DNA of 60,000 bases from Neocallimastix lanati (nom. inval.) (taxonomy: Eukaryota > Neocallimastigomycota > Neocallimastigomycetes > Neocallimastigales > Neocallimastigaceae). Positions 11,167-22,702 of this stretch are shown in pieces. Position 1 is the stretch's first letter. The number at the start of each line of letters is the position of its first letter. The translations under genes and the position numbers were made by a program. The stretch lies in the NCBI GenBank assembly GCA_016946835.1, contig JACVTC010000025.1, positions 64,001-124,000 of the forward strand, in the 5' to 3' direction. The notes beneath the pieces are model-generated. The model worked only from the letters and a program-made list of their open reading frames with translations. It did no database searches and was not told the DNA's origin.

Positions 11167-13099
11167 TTATTATTTAAAAAAAAATCAAATATATATAAAG
11201 AAAGAATAAATAATATTTTTTTTATAAAAATTTTTTTAATAATTTTGTATATATAAAATTTCTTCTTTAAATAAAAATAAATTTATATTTAATATTATTT
11301 TCAAATTTATATATTTATTAATGGTATAGTTTCTTTTTATATTACATTAAAAAATAATAAATATATATTTTTATATAATTAATAAAAATTATATATAAAA
11401 TAAAAATGAACAATAATAATAAAATTTTAAATATTTTTTAAAATGTAATTAATAAATAAAATTATTTTTTTAATTGTTTTGATATTTTCTTTATATATTA
11501 ATGTTTTATTTAATATTTTTTAATGATTTATAATAATAATGTAATTTATAATAGAAATAATTATATTTTGTGTAGTTGTAATAACAACTTAATTACTATA
11601 ATAAAACAATTAAAATCTTAATATATTTAATAAAATATTTTTAATGTAATTACAAAAAAGATAAAAATTATGAAATTAATTATAGTTTTAAATATTAATT
11701 ATAATAATAGTTTAAAATGTTTTATTATTACAAATTATATTTATAGATAATTAGAAATATATATATTATAATCTTAATTTAATTCATAATTATATTTAAA
11801 TATTTATTATTATAATTTTTATATTATTTTTTAATTTTCTATTTTTCATATTAAATAATATTTATTTTTTTTTATTTCTTATTTTTTTTTTCAATTAATA
11901 TAATATTATATTTTTTTTCTAATAATTAATTTTTATTTTTTATTATTTAAATATGAAAATAAATTTTTACATAAAAACATAAAAAAAACAAAATAAAAAA
12001 AAATAAAAGCTAAAGAAAATTTAATAATATTTTATTTACTTAATAAATTAAAATATTAATTAATAATTTTTAATTCTTTAATTTTTATTATTTTAAATAA
12101 TACTAAAAATACTCTTTAAAAATAAATATTCTAAATTAAATTTAACTTTTATATTATTTAAATCATTTCGATTATTTATTTTATATAAAAATATATATAA
12201 ATTTTATATAAATAAATAAATTATTTATTTTTTTTTATTTAAAGGTTCCATACTTTGAATATAATTATTATATAAAATCATTATTTATTATTAAATAATA
12301 AAAAATTAAACAAAATTATCTTTTTAATTTTCGTTTAATTTAATTTTAATAAAAATTATAATATTTTTAATAGATAATAAATATTTAAAACATTTTTGGG
12401 AATTCCATTAAATCTATAATAATTTAATTTAAGTATACTATAAAATTGAATGAAAAATAACATTATAAAAATTTCGAATTAATATTTATTTTCGATTAAA
12501 TTTAACAATTTTATATATATATATATATTTTAATTTTTACATATATTTTTATATTATTATTTTATTTTTTATATGTGAAATTATTATAATATATTTTTTT
12601 ATTTAATAAAGATGAAACAAGTTTGCTGCCGTTAAAAAAAAAAAAATATATATATATATTTTTTTATATATCTATTTATTATTTCATTCAGTAATATATA
12701 AATATTATTTTTTATTTTTTAAAAATAAATAAATTATATTAATTATAACTAATAATATATTTTCTATTAAATTATTCAAATATTAAGATTTTCATTTTAA
12801 TAAATTTAATCAAAAAAAAACATAATAACAGTATAATTTTTTAATAATTATTTTGTATTTTTTCTACTTATATTACTTATTAAAGTTTTTTTAATTCTTT
12901 CAAATGATTAAATTTTATTTAAATGTTTATTTTTTTATTTTAAATTAATGAATTTATTTAATAATATTTTGATAAAAAAAAATATTATTATTTAATTATT
13001 AGTATTTCAAAAATTATAATAATATTAAAGTTAAATTTTAAAAAAATAAAATAATTTTTTTTTTAAAAAAAATAAATTATAAATATATTATTTAATATT
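11167..13099. other. AT-rich gene-free stretch
   Basis: About 1.9 kb of A/T-only sequence with homopolymer runs. The first ~170 bp after the ankyrin gene are alignable with 57070-57240, which follow the truncated gene tail there, so this 3' flank is part of a duplicated segment. Nothing else identified. Confidence 0.6.
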
Positions 13100-15166
13100 A
13101 ACAAAATATATATTTTTGTTTGTTTTGCAATTATATGTATTGTTCATTTTAATTTTTTATATTTTATAAATATCAAGTAGACATAAAAGAAGTAAAGAAT
13201 ATATATGTAAAAAAAAATATTTATAATATAAAAAAAATATTATTTTTTATAAATAAAAATGTTTGAAAATAAATGAGTTAAGAATTAAAATTAAAATATC
13301 TAATTTTTTTTTTGTAAAAAAAAAATAATTTTTAATTATTTTAAATAAATAATAATATAATATATAATTTTAATTATTTTTTTGTTTGATAATTTTATAT
13401 TTTATAAATTTAAAACTATTTTACCTAATAAATATTAAATAAATATAAAATAAGAAAACTTTATTTATATATAAAAAAAAAATATTTTTTGTAATAAACA
13501 ATAATATTAACTCGGTTATATTATAAAATGATTTTAATAAATTAGGTAGATATCTGAAAATAAAAATTTTTTTTTTTTTTTTTAATTTTTAAAATCATAT
13601 TATAAAATATAATATTTATTTTTATTTATTATTTTGCTTATTATATATATGTATTATCTATTTAAATTATTATAATAAGTAAATATTAAATGTCTATTTA
13701 ATATTTATTTATAAATTAAGTAAACTTTATTTATAATAAAATATAAACAATTATTTACTATAATAAATAATAATATGAATTCAGTAATATAATAAAACGA
13801 AGGATATAAATGAGGTAAGAATCTAAAAAAAAAAAATAATTTTTTTTCTTTATTTAAATAATATTATAAAATAAATTAATAAAGAAATAACATATTTAGA
13901 AATTTTTTTTTTTATTTTTGTTTATTATATATATGTATTATTCATTTAATCTATTATAATTAATAAATATTATACAGACATACAATAAACTTTATTTATA
14001 ATAAAACATAAACAAATATTTACTGTAATAAATAATAATAAGAATTAGTTAATATAATAAAATGATGGAAAAAAATAAGATAAGAATCTAAAAAAAAAAA
14101 TAATTTTTTTTTTCTATTTAAATCATATTATAATATAAATTAATAAAAAATATCATAATTTGAACCTTTTTTTTTTTTATTTTTGTTATTATATATATGT
14201 ACTATATGTACTATTCATTTAATCTATTATAATTAATAAATATTATACAGACATAAAATAAACTTTATTAATAATAAAACATAAACAAATATTTACTTTA
14301 ATAATAAGAATTCGTTTATATAATAAAATGACGGAAATAAATGAGGTAAGAATCTAAAAATAAAATAATAATTTTTTTTCTTTATTTAAATAATATTATA
14401 AAATAAATTAATAAAGAAATAACATATTTAGAACTTTTTTTTTTATTTTTGTTTATTATATATATGTACTATTCATTTAATCTATTATAATTAATAAATA
14501 TTATACAGACATAAAATAAACTTTATTTATAATAAAAAATAAACAAATATTTTATGTAATAAATAATAATAAGAATTCGTTTATATAATAAAATGATGGA
14601 AAAAAATGAGATAAGAATCTAAAAAAAAAAAAATAATTTTTTTTTTTTTATTTAAATCATATTAAAATATAAATTAATAAAAAATAACATAATTTGAACC
14701 TTTTTTTTTATTTTTGTTATTATATATATGTATTATTCATTTAATCTATTATAATTAATAAATAATATACAGTCATAAAATAAACTTTATTTATAATAAA
14801 ACATAAACAAATATTTACTTTAATAATAAGAATTCGTTTATATAATAAAATGATGGAAATAAATGAGGTAAGAATCTAAAAATAAAATAATAATTTTTTT
14901 TCTTTATTTAAATAATATTATAAAATAAATTAATAAAGAAATAACATATTTAGAACTTTTTTTTTATTTTTGTTTATTATATATATGTACTATTCATTTA
15001 ATCTATTATAATTAATAAATATTATACAGACATACAATAAACTTTATTTATAATAAAACATAAACATATATTTTCTGTAATAAATAATAATAAGAATTCG
15101 TTAATATAATAAAATGATGAAAATAAATGAGGTAAGAATCTAAAAAAAAAAATAATTTTTATTCTT
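13100..15166 (+). repeat. Tandem array T1, ~260-bp unit
   Basis: Direct tandem repeats. The block TTATATATATGTAYTATTCA recurs near 13922, 14187, 14452, 14716 and 14973, so the period is about 257-265 bp. Each unit also carries ATTATACAGACATA, AAGAATTCGTTTATATAA and AAATGATGGAAAT followed by GAGGTAAGAATCTAAAAA. Units before about 13600 are diverged; those from 13900 to 15150 are close. Homopolymer length is the main difference between units. The array ends abruptly against a MULE fragment at 15166. Confidence 0.85.
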
Positions 15167-15430
15167 TATTTATGTTTTGCTACTGATATAGACACATCAA
15201 TTTCTTTTTTGAGATGGTTATGTAAACTTTCAAATTTAAAAACCTCCTTTTTATCATTTAAAATAATTAAAGATTTACATTTATTTAAAGTCTTATATTC
15301 AGTGCATCTATAAATTTTTGATTCATCTTTCCTTTGAAATGAAAAATTAAATTCGTATTTTTTATTAATAATAATTTATTCATTTCCTAAAGTTTATTTC
15401 ACTTATTTCAATTTTTATATTGTCTTCCAT
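15166..15430 (-). pseudogene. MULE transposase N-terminal (FLYWCH-type) fragment
   Basis: Minus-strand relic from an ATG at 15430. After a frameshift it reads NKLLLIKNTNLIFHF, then YRCTEYKTLNKCKSLIILND and ending ESLHNH. This is the Cys..Cys..His-x-His pattern of the FLYWCH zinc finger found at the N-terminus of Mutator-like transposases. It matches 28498-28770 of the element inserted in the satellite. The first Cys (YRC) is kept here, though not clearly in the other copy. It stops at 15166 where tandem array T1 ends; the catalytic domain is absent. Confidence 0.75.
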
Positions 15431-16189
15431 TGATAATTAAAATTTTTATTAAAATATTTTAATAAATATACTTTTAAATGTTTTGAAACTTTTTTTTTTA
15501 ATATTTAAAATAATAAACCTTTTTTTAATTAATTATATAATTATTTAAATAATTATATAATTATTAATTATTTATTATTTCTTTATTTACTATTTTATTT
15601 ATTATTTCTTTATTTACTATTTTATTTATTTATTTTTATTTTTTTTATTTTATTTTTTATTTTCTTTTTTATTTTTTAATATTTAAAAAATAGAGTTTTA
15701 TTATTATTATTATATTATTTTTTATTGTTTATAAAAAAAAGTTTTCTTATTTCATATTTTTTTTATTATTTTTTAAGCATTAAAAAATTAAATGATTATT
15801 TAATTTTATTTTATTTAATTTTATTTTATTTTTCAATATTTAAAATAAAAGTTTTCTTATTTCTTATTTTTAAATTATTATATAATGTTAAATAGAAATA
15901 CCTAACCGAATTATTATTTATTGAAGTGTTGTATTTCGCCAAAAGTTGAATTTCGTCCTCTCCATTAAATAGTCCAGATTTAATTTAAAGCCACGTTCCG
16001 AAATGCAAGTAGTTATAAGTAATTTTCTTTAATTACTTTGATAAATAAAAATATTCTTTTTAATGTTCAATTATGTGATTTTTAATTAAAGGAAAACACA
16101 GTATGTATGCTTTTAATATTATATATAAAAAAAAAATAAATCCATAAACGTAACTTAACAACTAATAATCCTGAATTTTCAGTAAAATT
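15431..16189. other. Low-complexity T-rich stretch
   Basis: Long TTTATT/TTATTT runs to about 15890, then a slightly GC-richer segment. The segment at about 15922-15945 (GAAGTGTTGTATTTCGCC) resembles the MULE left terminus at 26801-26820, but no second terminus was found. No gene seen. Confidence 0.5.
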
Positions 16190-16860
16190 GTAATTGAAAA
16201 AAGTGGATTCAATACCATTTTACTATTATTCCAATTAGTAAATAAATAAAAAATTTTTTTTTATAGAAATAACGTAACTTTTTTAACATATGTAAATTAC
16301 TCATAGATAAATATTATAATAATTATTTATGTTATTTTATGTAAATAAAAAATTATGAAACAAAATACGATGAAATTTTTAAAAGAATTATAATAAAATT
16401 TTAAATTAAATTAAAAAAATAAATTTAGAAAGAACACTTTAACTTGAAATATTTTTTTATTTTTTGTTTTGACTGAATTTATTAATTTATTAAATGATTC
16501 AATCTATTTTAAGTATTATTCCAATAAATAAATAAGATATAAAATATATTTTAATAGAAATAAGGTGAGCTTTTTTTTAATATATAAATTATTCATAGAT
16601 TAATATGATAATAATTATTTATGGTATTTTATGTAAATAAAAAAATGATGGAAAAAGAAATGCTGAAATATTTAAATAATTATAACAAAATTATAAATTA
16701 AATTAAAAAAATAAATTTAGAATGAATATTTAATCTTAAATTATTTTATATAATTATTATTTACTTAACTTATTGTTTTATTAGATTGTTCTATCTCTTT
16801 TTATTATTATTTCAATAAATAAATAAGGTATAAAATATGTTTTAATTGATATAACGTGAA
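16190..16860 (+). repeat. Tandem array T2, left part (~300-bp unit)
   Basis: Two to three direct repeats. Unit starts marked by AGAAATAACGT or AGAAATAAGGT occur at about 16265 and 16558. Each unit has TTATGTTATTTTATGTAAAT, then AAATGATGG or a variant, then AAATTAAATTAAAAAAATAA, and ends with AATAAATAAGGTATAAAATA. The next unit is broken by the LINE at 16861 and the array resumes at 21388. Confidence 0.8.
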
Positions 16861-17422
16861 TCCCAATGATGGAACCTAAGCTGTATGGTTTCTAGGGGGA
16901 TCAGCAAATAGTATAATAATAAAATCTAAATTACTTTTCAATTTTTAATGCAATCTTTATCTTTTTATATAAATCATAACTATAGTTTTTTAAATCAATT
17001 TTTCAATCAAAAGAATTTTTTACACTATACTACTAACAATATTGTTTTTATTTTTTTCTCTTATTTTTCTAAAATTTTTCTATTCTATATATATAAATAT
17101 TTTTTTTCTTATCTTTATATATTTTACTTTATATCTTTATAAAAATTTTTAATCTAGGTTTTTAATTTTCATATCCTTTTAAAATAATTTTACTTTCAAT
17201 AAATATATTATTTTACATTATATTTTATTGAATAAATAATATTTTCTCTAATATTGTTTTTTAATATATCTTAGGAAATTCAATTCATGTGAAACAATTA
17301 ACTTTTATATTCAGTAAACTTAAATGTTAATATTTTATATATAATTCTTTGGTATACAATCCTTATAATTAATTCACAATAAATAGAAATTAAGTCAGTT
17401 CTGTTATCATCAAACTTTAAAC

Positions 17423-19120
17423 ATGAATGCTTCTAGCTCAGTTAATACTACTTCCATCCATCGTGGTTTCTACTGCTTCGGTAATTATATGAACAATTAT
17501 AGCTATATAATTAAGGTTATGGATAAAGATCCATAACCTTAATTCTTGGTCCCTTAGTAATCTAATGGCTCAAGTTATTAGTAAGATCTCTAACTACAAT
17601 AAAATTATTCAATATGTTAAAAAACTTTTTTCTCCAAGGTAAGGTTCATACTTAACTATTAAGTTTAATAAACACAAAAATGATCTCAAATTTTTCGATG
17701 TTTTAGATTTCTTAAAAGATAAAATTCCTGAAACAGCTAAAATTACCTGGACCTTGTGTAATAAACTTAAACAAATGAACAAGTCAAGAAAATCTAATAA
17801 CATTGATGTTGAACTTAATCCTATGGCGAAGAATTTTTTCTCTAGCCATCTAAATTCAAATTCTTCTTTATTTAATCTCTGTGTTAGTTGGAATATTAAC
17901 AATTGGAATACTGAAAAGTGTGATAGTATTTTATATTTCAACTCTACTATCAAACCTATATGTATCAGTTTACAAGATACTGGAAAATGTAAATATCTTC
18001 CAAAAGATGTTTCATCACCATTAATTCCATATTACAACTCAGTTTTTCTTAGAGCTAATTCTAAAACCCCTGGTATGAGAGGACTCTTTATTGGTATTCA
18101 TTCTTTGTGCTCTTTCTTCCAAGAACAGTTTTTATACAAATATATCATTTCAGTAAATATTACTTCTTTCTGGAATCAAAAATGTACTATTGGTAATATC
18201 TACTTCCCTCAAAGCAAATGGAAGAAAGCAAGACTAACTGCTTTTAATGAACTTTCTCAATGGTTACGTTTTCACAATAGAAAAAACGTTCCTGCTGTCC
18301 TAGTTGGTGATTTTAACATATCATTAAAAAAGATCAAAACATACATTTCAAATAATTTTCCTAATTGGTATATTGCTCCCTTATATGGTAATCAATTTAC
18401 TTATGTCAAAGGTACTAGATCATATTGCATTGATCATGTCATCTATAATGAGACTTTGGCAGCTCATTTTAATAAAACCTCAGTTTGCACTTCATTTTAT
18501 TGTATTTCTGATCATAAAACTATTTTACTTTCTTGCAACAAAGTTCTCTCCGATGGCTTTATTAGGCATGCTAAAGTTTCTAAATGGTCTACACATATTT
18601 GTAAAACAAAAAATTCAGATATTTTATCACATAATTATTTTTCAATTTTAGCAAATGACCTCGATTCTCATTACAATTTACTCACGGCTGATGAAATGGT
18701 AGAAAAATTTATCAATACAGCAAATAATATCGGGAAAGATAATATGGCTTTCATTCCAACAAATTTAAATGACTCTGCTTTTTATTGTCCTTTTTACATT
18801 AAAAAACTATCTCATGAAATACATATTGCATTTCGAAATATTAAGCTTTACTTTAACTGTGAAAATGTTGATAATTACACTAAACAATTTAATAAATATG
18901 AAAAACTTTGCAAATTAATCAAGAAAACTAAAAGCAAATTTCGTTCTGCTAGATTTAAGGCTAATATAGTAAAAATTTGTAATTATTTTTTGAATAAAGA
19001 TTTCAAAAATGGTTGGAGGTATTTAAAAAAAATGGCTAAACCATCGTATTCTTCTACCTCCCCTACTTGCATAAAATCTAAATTTGGTCATGTTATTATC
19101 TCTCCTACTAACCAATTATC
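17423..19120 (+). pseudogene. LINE ORF2 endonuclease region (broken)
   Basis: Apurinic-endonuclease-like (EEP) domain that nicks target DNA for LINE insertion. An ATG at 17423 opens a short frame that is lost in the hairpin at 17509-17544. The main frame then runs from about 17523, with a TAA at 17640, to 19120. EEP motifs visible: SWNIN (about 17886), LQDT (about 17970), GDFN (about 18306), SYCIDH (about 18421) and SDH (about 18507). The usual catalytic Glu of the QET motif is Asp (QDT). After the EEP domain comes a basic linker of about 200 residues. At about 19120 a deletion joins it, out of frame, to the RT. Confidence 0.85.
17509..17544. repeat. 16-bp perfect hairpin within LINE ORF2 5' end
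   Basis: Arms at 17509-17524 and 17529-17544 (AATTAAGGTTATGGAT and its reverse complement) surround a 4-nt loop. The two frames on either side differ, so the hairpin coincides with a frameshift. It may have arisen by template switching that copied the short arm in inverse orientation. Confidence 0.7.
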
Positions 19121-20356
19121 GAGGTATTTCTCTCATTAATGTTTGAATAAAAATCATTTCAAAAATTGTAACAGATAGAATATCTACTTACGCACTCTCA
19201 TACAATTTCGTTAGACCTGAACAATTTGGTTTTCGCAACCGTGAAAAATGCATTAGTTTATTCATTTCTATTAGAGAAATTTGCCAAAGAAGAAAATTTC
19301 AAGGAAAATTCATATATTTAGCCTTTTTAGATCTTAAAAAAGCTTATGATTCAATTCCTATTTTTAACATTCTTACTAAATTATATCATTATCTAACCCC
19401 TAGTAAATGTTTTGATTTTCTATGTAATTTATATACTTCATCTAAAGCATGTGCACAATTTGCTTCAATATTATCAAATGAATTTCATAATAAAAGATGT
19501 GTTCGTCAAGGTTGTCCATTATCTCGAATCTTATTCAATTTATTCATCAATGATATATTAAATGACTGTGAAAAGTATGGTGTTAATATTGGAAGAAAAA
19601 AGTGTTGTGGTGGACCCTTTGCTGATGAGGTTGTTCTCATTGCTCCAAGTGCAAAAAATTTAGAAAAATTATTATAAAAGATACATAAATGGACTAATTT
19701 AAATTAATTGACTTTTGGTATTGAAAAATGGGCAACTATGGTTATAAAACCAATATACTTCCAATCTCCTCCATACCATAGTGACCCAACCTTCTATTTA
19801 GGAATGAACGCTATTTCTAAAGTTTCTTGTTATATTTATATTGGTACTCCTTTTTTTGATGATCTATTACTAGAAAACATTATATCTCGTATGCATTTTA
19901 AAGTCAGAAAATCCCTTCTTTCATTTACATGTTTCTTCTTAAATAAACTTATCCCTATTGCATACAAGAAAAAAGTTCTTCAATCCTTTGTTATTAGTAA
20001 AATAATTCATTATTCTCCTTTACTTGGTTCAAACAAATCTAGAACGGCCAGAATTCAAAAATTAATTTATACTGGTTTATTTTGGTGTATCGACTCCTTC
20101 TCTAAAAATGGTAAAAGAAGTTCAGAGAACAATGACTATATTAGACATAATTCTACTATGAGTACTTATGCTTTATCTCCTGATCTAAGCATTCCTCCTA
20201 TTGCTGGTGACTGCGAAGCCGATCAGATTAAATCATTTGCAAAATGGAGTAAATCAAACTGTATTATAAAGGATCTTATTAAATCTATTCCCAAATTGTC
20301 TTATTATTCCTGGACTAAAGAATCTAGAACACTGTATAAAAAAAATCAAAAAATAT
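19121..20356 (+). pseudogene. LINE reverse transcriptase (broken)
   Basis: The frame begins with RGISLINV, the conserved RT entry motif, followed by a TGA where a residue is expected. It continues through RPEQFGFR, FLDLKKAYDS (motif A, catalytic Asp, about 19325), RQGCPLS (about 19505) and FADE (19618-19629). The usual box is FADD, so the last catalytic Asp is Glu here. TAA codons at about 19676 and 19705 interrupt the thumb region. The frame is then open to a stop at 20356, where a +1 frameshift leads to the C-terminal domain. The RT fingers upstream of RGISL are missing because of the deletion at 19120. Confidence 0.85.
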
Positions 20357-21050
20357 AAATGTGAAAAATATGACGATATTTTAGAACATTACTGGAAATC
20401 AGTTGCTAAATTTCAAGGTATTAAAGGTCAAAATTACGATTGTAATAAGTTTTCAAACAATAAAGCTATAATTAAGCTTAACTTAAAGTATCCCCCATTC
20501 AACTTAGGGTTTTCGTGGATTATACGTTTACGCTGTGGTTATAAATACAATACTACTATTGCTATTAGAATTGGTAGAGTTTCAGAAGATTGTCCTAAGT
20601 CTTGCCCCTGTTTTGCGAAGATAAACAATCTTTTTAGCATTGTATTTTTAAATGCAATTCTCTTGTATCTTTAAGATGGAATTCTTTAAATTTCTTCAAT
20701 GATCTCTATGTTTTATTCCTTAGGAAGTTTAATCCTCTTTCTTCCTATGACTCAATTTCTAATTTTGAAGATTATATCAATCATTATATATACATGTTCC
20801 TTCTTCATGGGACTTTTGTTTCAAATGAGCTAAATTTCGATAATGGGGAACAGAGACAATTAAATGAACTACTTTTTAAAGTTCATCTGATTCACCTGTT
20901 CCAAAAATTGTGGGCTTGGCGAAATTCTTAACAAGAGCAATACCTTTCAAAAGTAGTTCGTTTGAGGTATTATTTGATATGTATTGTAAAATACCATACT
21001 TATTCAAGAGCGTCGACGTCGTACTGATAAGACATAATGATAATACAGGA
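20357..21050 (+). pseudogene. LINE ORF2 C-terminal domain with CCHC motif (broken)
   Basis: The frame from 20357 reads ILEHYWKS, then RLRCGYKYNTT, then CPKSCPC (20591-20611). A frameshift follows, and HCIFKC (about 20638-20655) completes a Cys-Cys-His-Cys knuckle of the type found at LINE ORF2 C-termini. The next ~90 codons are open (NSLNFFNDLY to KLWAWRNS). A final LIQERRRRTDKT block lies at about 21000-21034, followed by two stops. Overlapping frames at 20876-21229 (-) and 20910-21278 (+) look like chance readings of this tail. Confidence 0.7.
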
Positions 21051-21360
21051 TCGTCATCTATTTTTACGAAAAATGAATCTCGCCTTAGTAATTCAATAAA
21101 TGATGAATCCGGGAAGAGTTTAGTAGACACCACACTATCTATTTTAAAGATGTTAATTCTAAGTTTTATTTCTTTTTTATTTGTTAGGAAAGGAAAAATT
21201 CCCGCATTGTATAACTTGCCGAAATACATAGTATTTTCGAGCTCTTTTATTTTTTATTTTTTAAATTTTTTATTTTAAATTTCAAATGTACTTTTCACCT
21301 ACATATATTTTTTAAAATAAAATTAATAAAGTTTTGGAAGTGTATTCTTTTCCTTGTCTA

Positions 21361-21387
21361 AAAAAAAAAAAAAAAAAGAAAAAAATA
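21361..21387 (+). other. LINE 3' poly(A) tract
   Basis: A run of 18-19 A residues, then GAAAAAAATAG, directly joined to tandem-array T2 sequence. An AATAAA lies shortly upstream (about 21325). This marks the LINE 3' end and plus orientation. Confidence 0.85.
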
Positions 21388-21840
21388 GAAATAACATGAA
21401 CTTTTATAATATATGTAAATTATTCATAGATTAATATTATAGTAATGATTTATGTTATTTTATGTAAATAAAAAAATGATTGAAAAAAATACTGTGAAAT
21501 TTTTAAAGAATTATAACAAAATTTTAAATTAAATTAAAAAAATAAAATTAGAATGAATATTTAAACATGAATTATTTTTTTATTTTTTGTTTTTACTGAA
21601 TTTATTAATTTATTAATTGGTTCAATCTATTTTAATATTATTCAATAAATAAATAAGGTATGAAATATATTTTAATAGAAATAACTTTAGTTTTTTTTTA
21701 ATATGTAAATTTTTCATAGATAAATATTATAATTATTTATGTTATTTTAGTAAATAAAAAATAATGGAAAAAGAAACAATGAGATTTTTAAACAATTTTA
21801 ACAAAATTTAAAAAATAAAATTAAATAAATTAAAAAGAAA
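21388..21840 (+). repeat. Tandem array T2, right part
   Basis: Continues the array broken by the LINE. Unit starts at 21388 (AGAAATAACATGAAC) and about 21678 (AGAAATAACTTTAG), a period near 290 bp. The second unit decays after about 21840. Confidence 0.8.
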
Positions 21841-22702
21841 TAAAAATATAAAAATATAATATTATATGAATTTTAAATTTTTTTTTTTTTTAAAAATTTT
21901 ATTTATATCTTTATATTATTTTTAATTTTTTTTTTATTTTTTTTATTTTTGTAGTTTAATTTTTTTTTGGATTTATTATTTATTCTTATTTAATATTTAA
22001 TATTTCTCATATTATTTTCTTATGAAAACAAAAGAAAATATGTATTTATTTCTTTATAATATTATATAATTAAATATAAATATAAATATAATCTTTTTTT
22101 TATAAATATATAAATGAAGTATTTAATTTATTATATTTAAATTTATTTATAATATAGAAAATACTTTTAATATTAAAAAAAGATTAAATAAAAAAAATTT
22201 TATATTAAATTCTTATTTTATATTTATTTTAACTAAAAATAAAATTTAAATAATTTGAAGAAAGCTAATTAAAATAATTTTATTAATATATAGAAAAAAA
22301 TTTAATAGTTTAATAAATTTCTCTTGATTTAATGTTAAATAATTAAAGAATTTATTTTTTATTCAATTTTTATATTTATACTATTATCAAAATTATTACA
22401 GAAAAACATATATAATTACATTTAATTATTATTTTTATAATATAAAAGTTATTAGTATGTTTATTTCATTTTTATTATAGAAAAATTAAAATATTATTAT
22501 TAAATATATATAATTATAAAAATATAATAAAGTAAAATTAAAAAATAAATAATATAAATATTTTATTCATTAGAATAAATATATTATTTTTATAATTTTA
22601 TTTATAATTTTAATGTATATTTCTTTCTTAATAAAATTTATTAATAATTTGAAAGAAAATTTTAAAATTATAAATTAATTGTATCCTCATCAGAATTTTG
22701 AT
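21841..22702. other. AT-rich gene-free stretch
   Basis: About 860 bp of A/T sequence; nothing identified. Confidence 0.5.

Larger units (their letters stand above)
16861..21387 (+). mobile_element. Non-LTR retrotransposon (LINE, EN+RT+CCHC) relic
   Basis: A 4.5-kb LINE with endonuclease, RT, a C-terminal CCHC motif and a 3' poly(A) tract (21361-21387). It lies inside tandem array T2. The array sequence ATAACGTGAA ends at 16860, and ATAACATGAA follows the poly(A), consistent with a target-site duplication of about 10-15 bp that has since diverged. The domain order fits Tad/L1-like elements. Stop codons, two frameshifts and an EN/RT deletion make it inactive. It is GC-richer than its surroundings. 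The 5' ~550 bp holds no clear ORF1. Confidence 0.85.

Noticed and set aside
15922-15945. Second MULE terminus (GAAGTGTTGTATTTCGCC)
   Set aside because: It resembles the left terminus at 26801 but points away from the nearby MULE fragment, and no partner end or 9-bp duplication was found; kept only as a note.
16948-17142. 64-residue Phe/Tyr/Ile-rich frame
   Set aside because: Low-complexity T-rich DNA in the LINE 5' region with no conserved features.
20876-21278. Two overlapping ~120-residue frames on opposite strands
   Set aside because: Both cover the LINE 3' end, where the plus-strand C-terminal domain explains the higher complexity. Neither starts convincingly.
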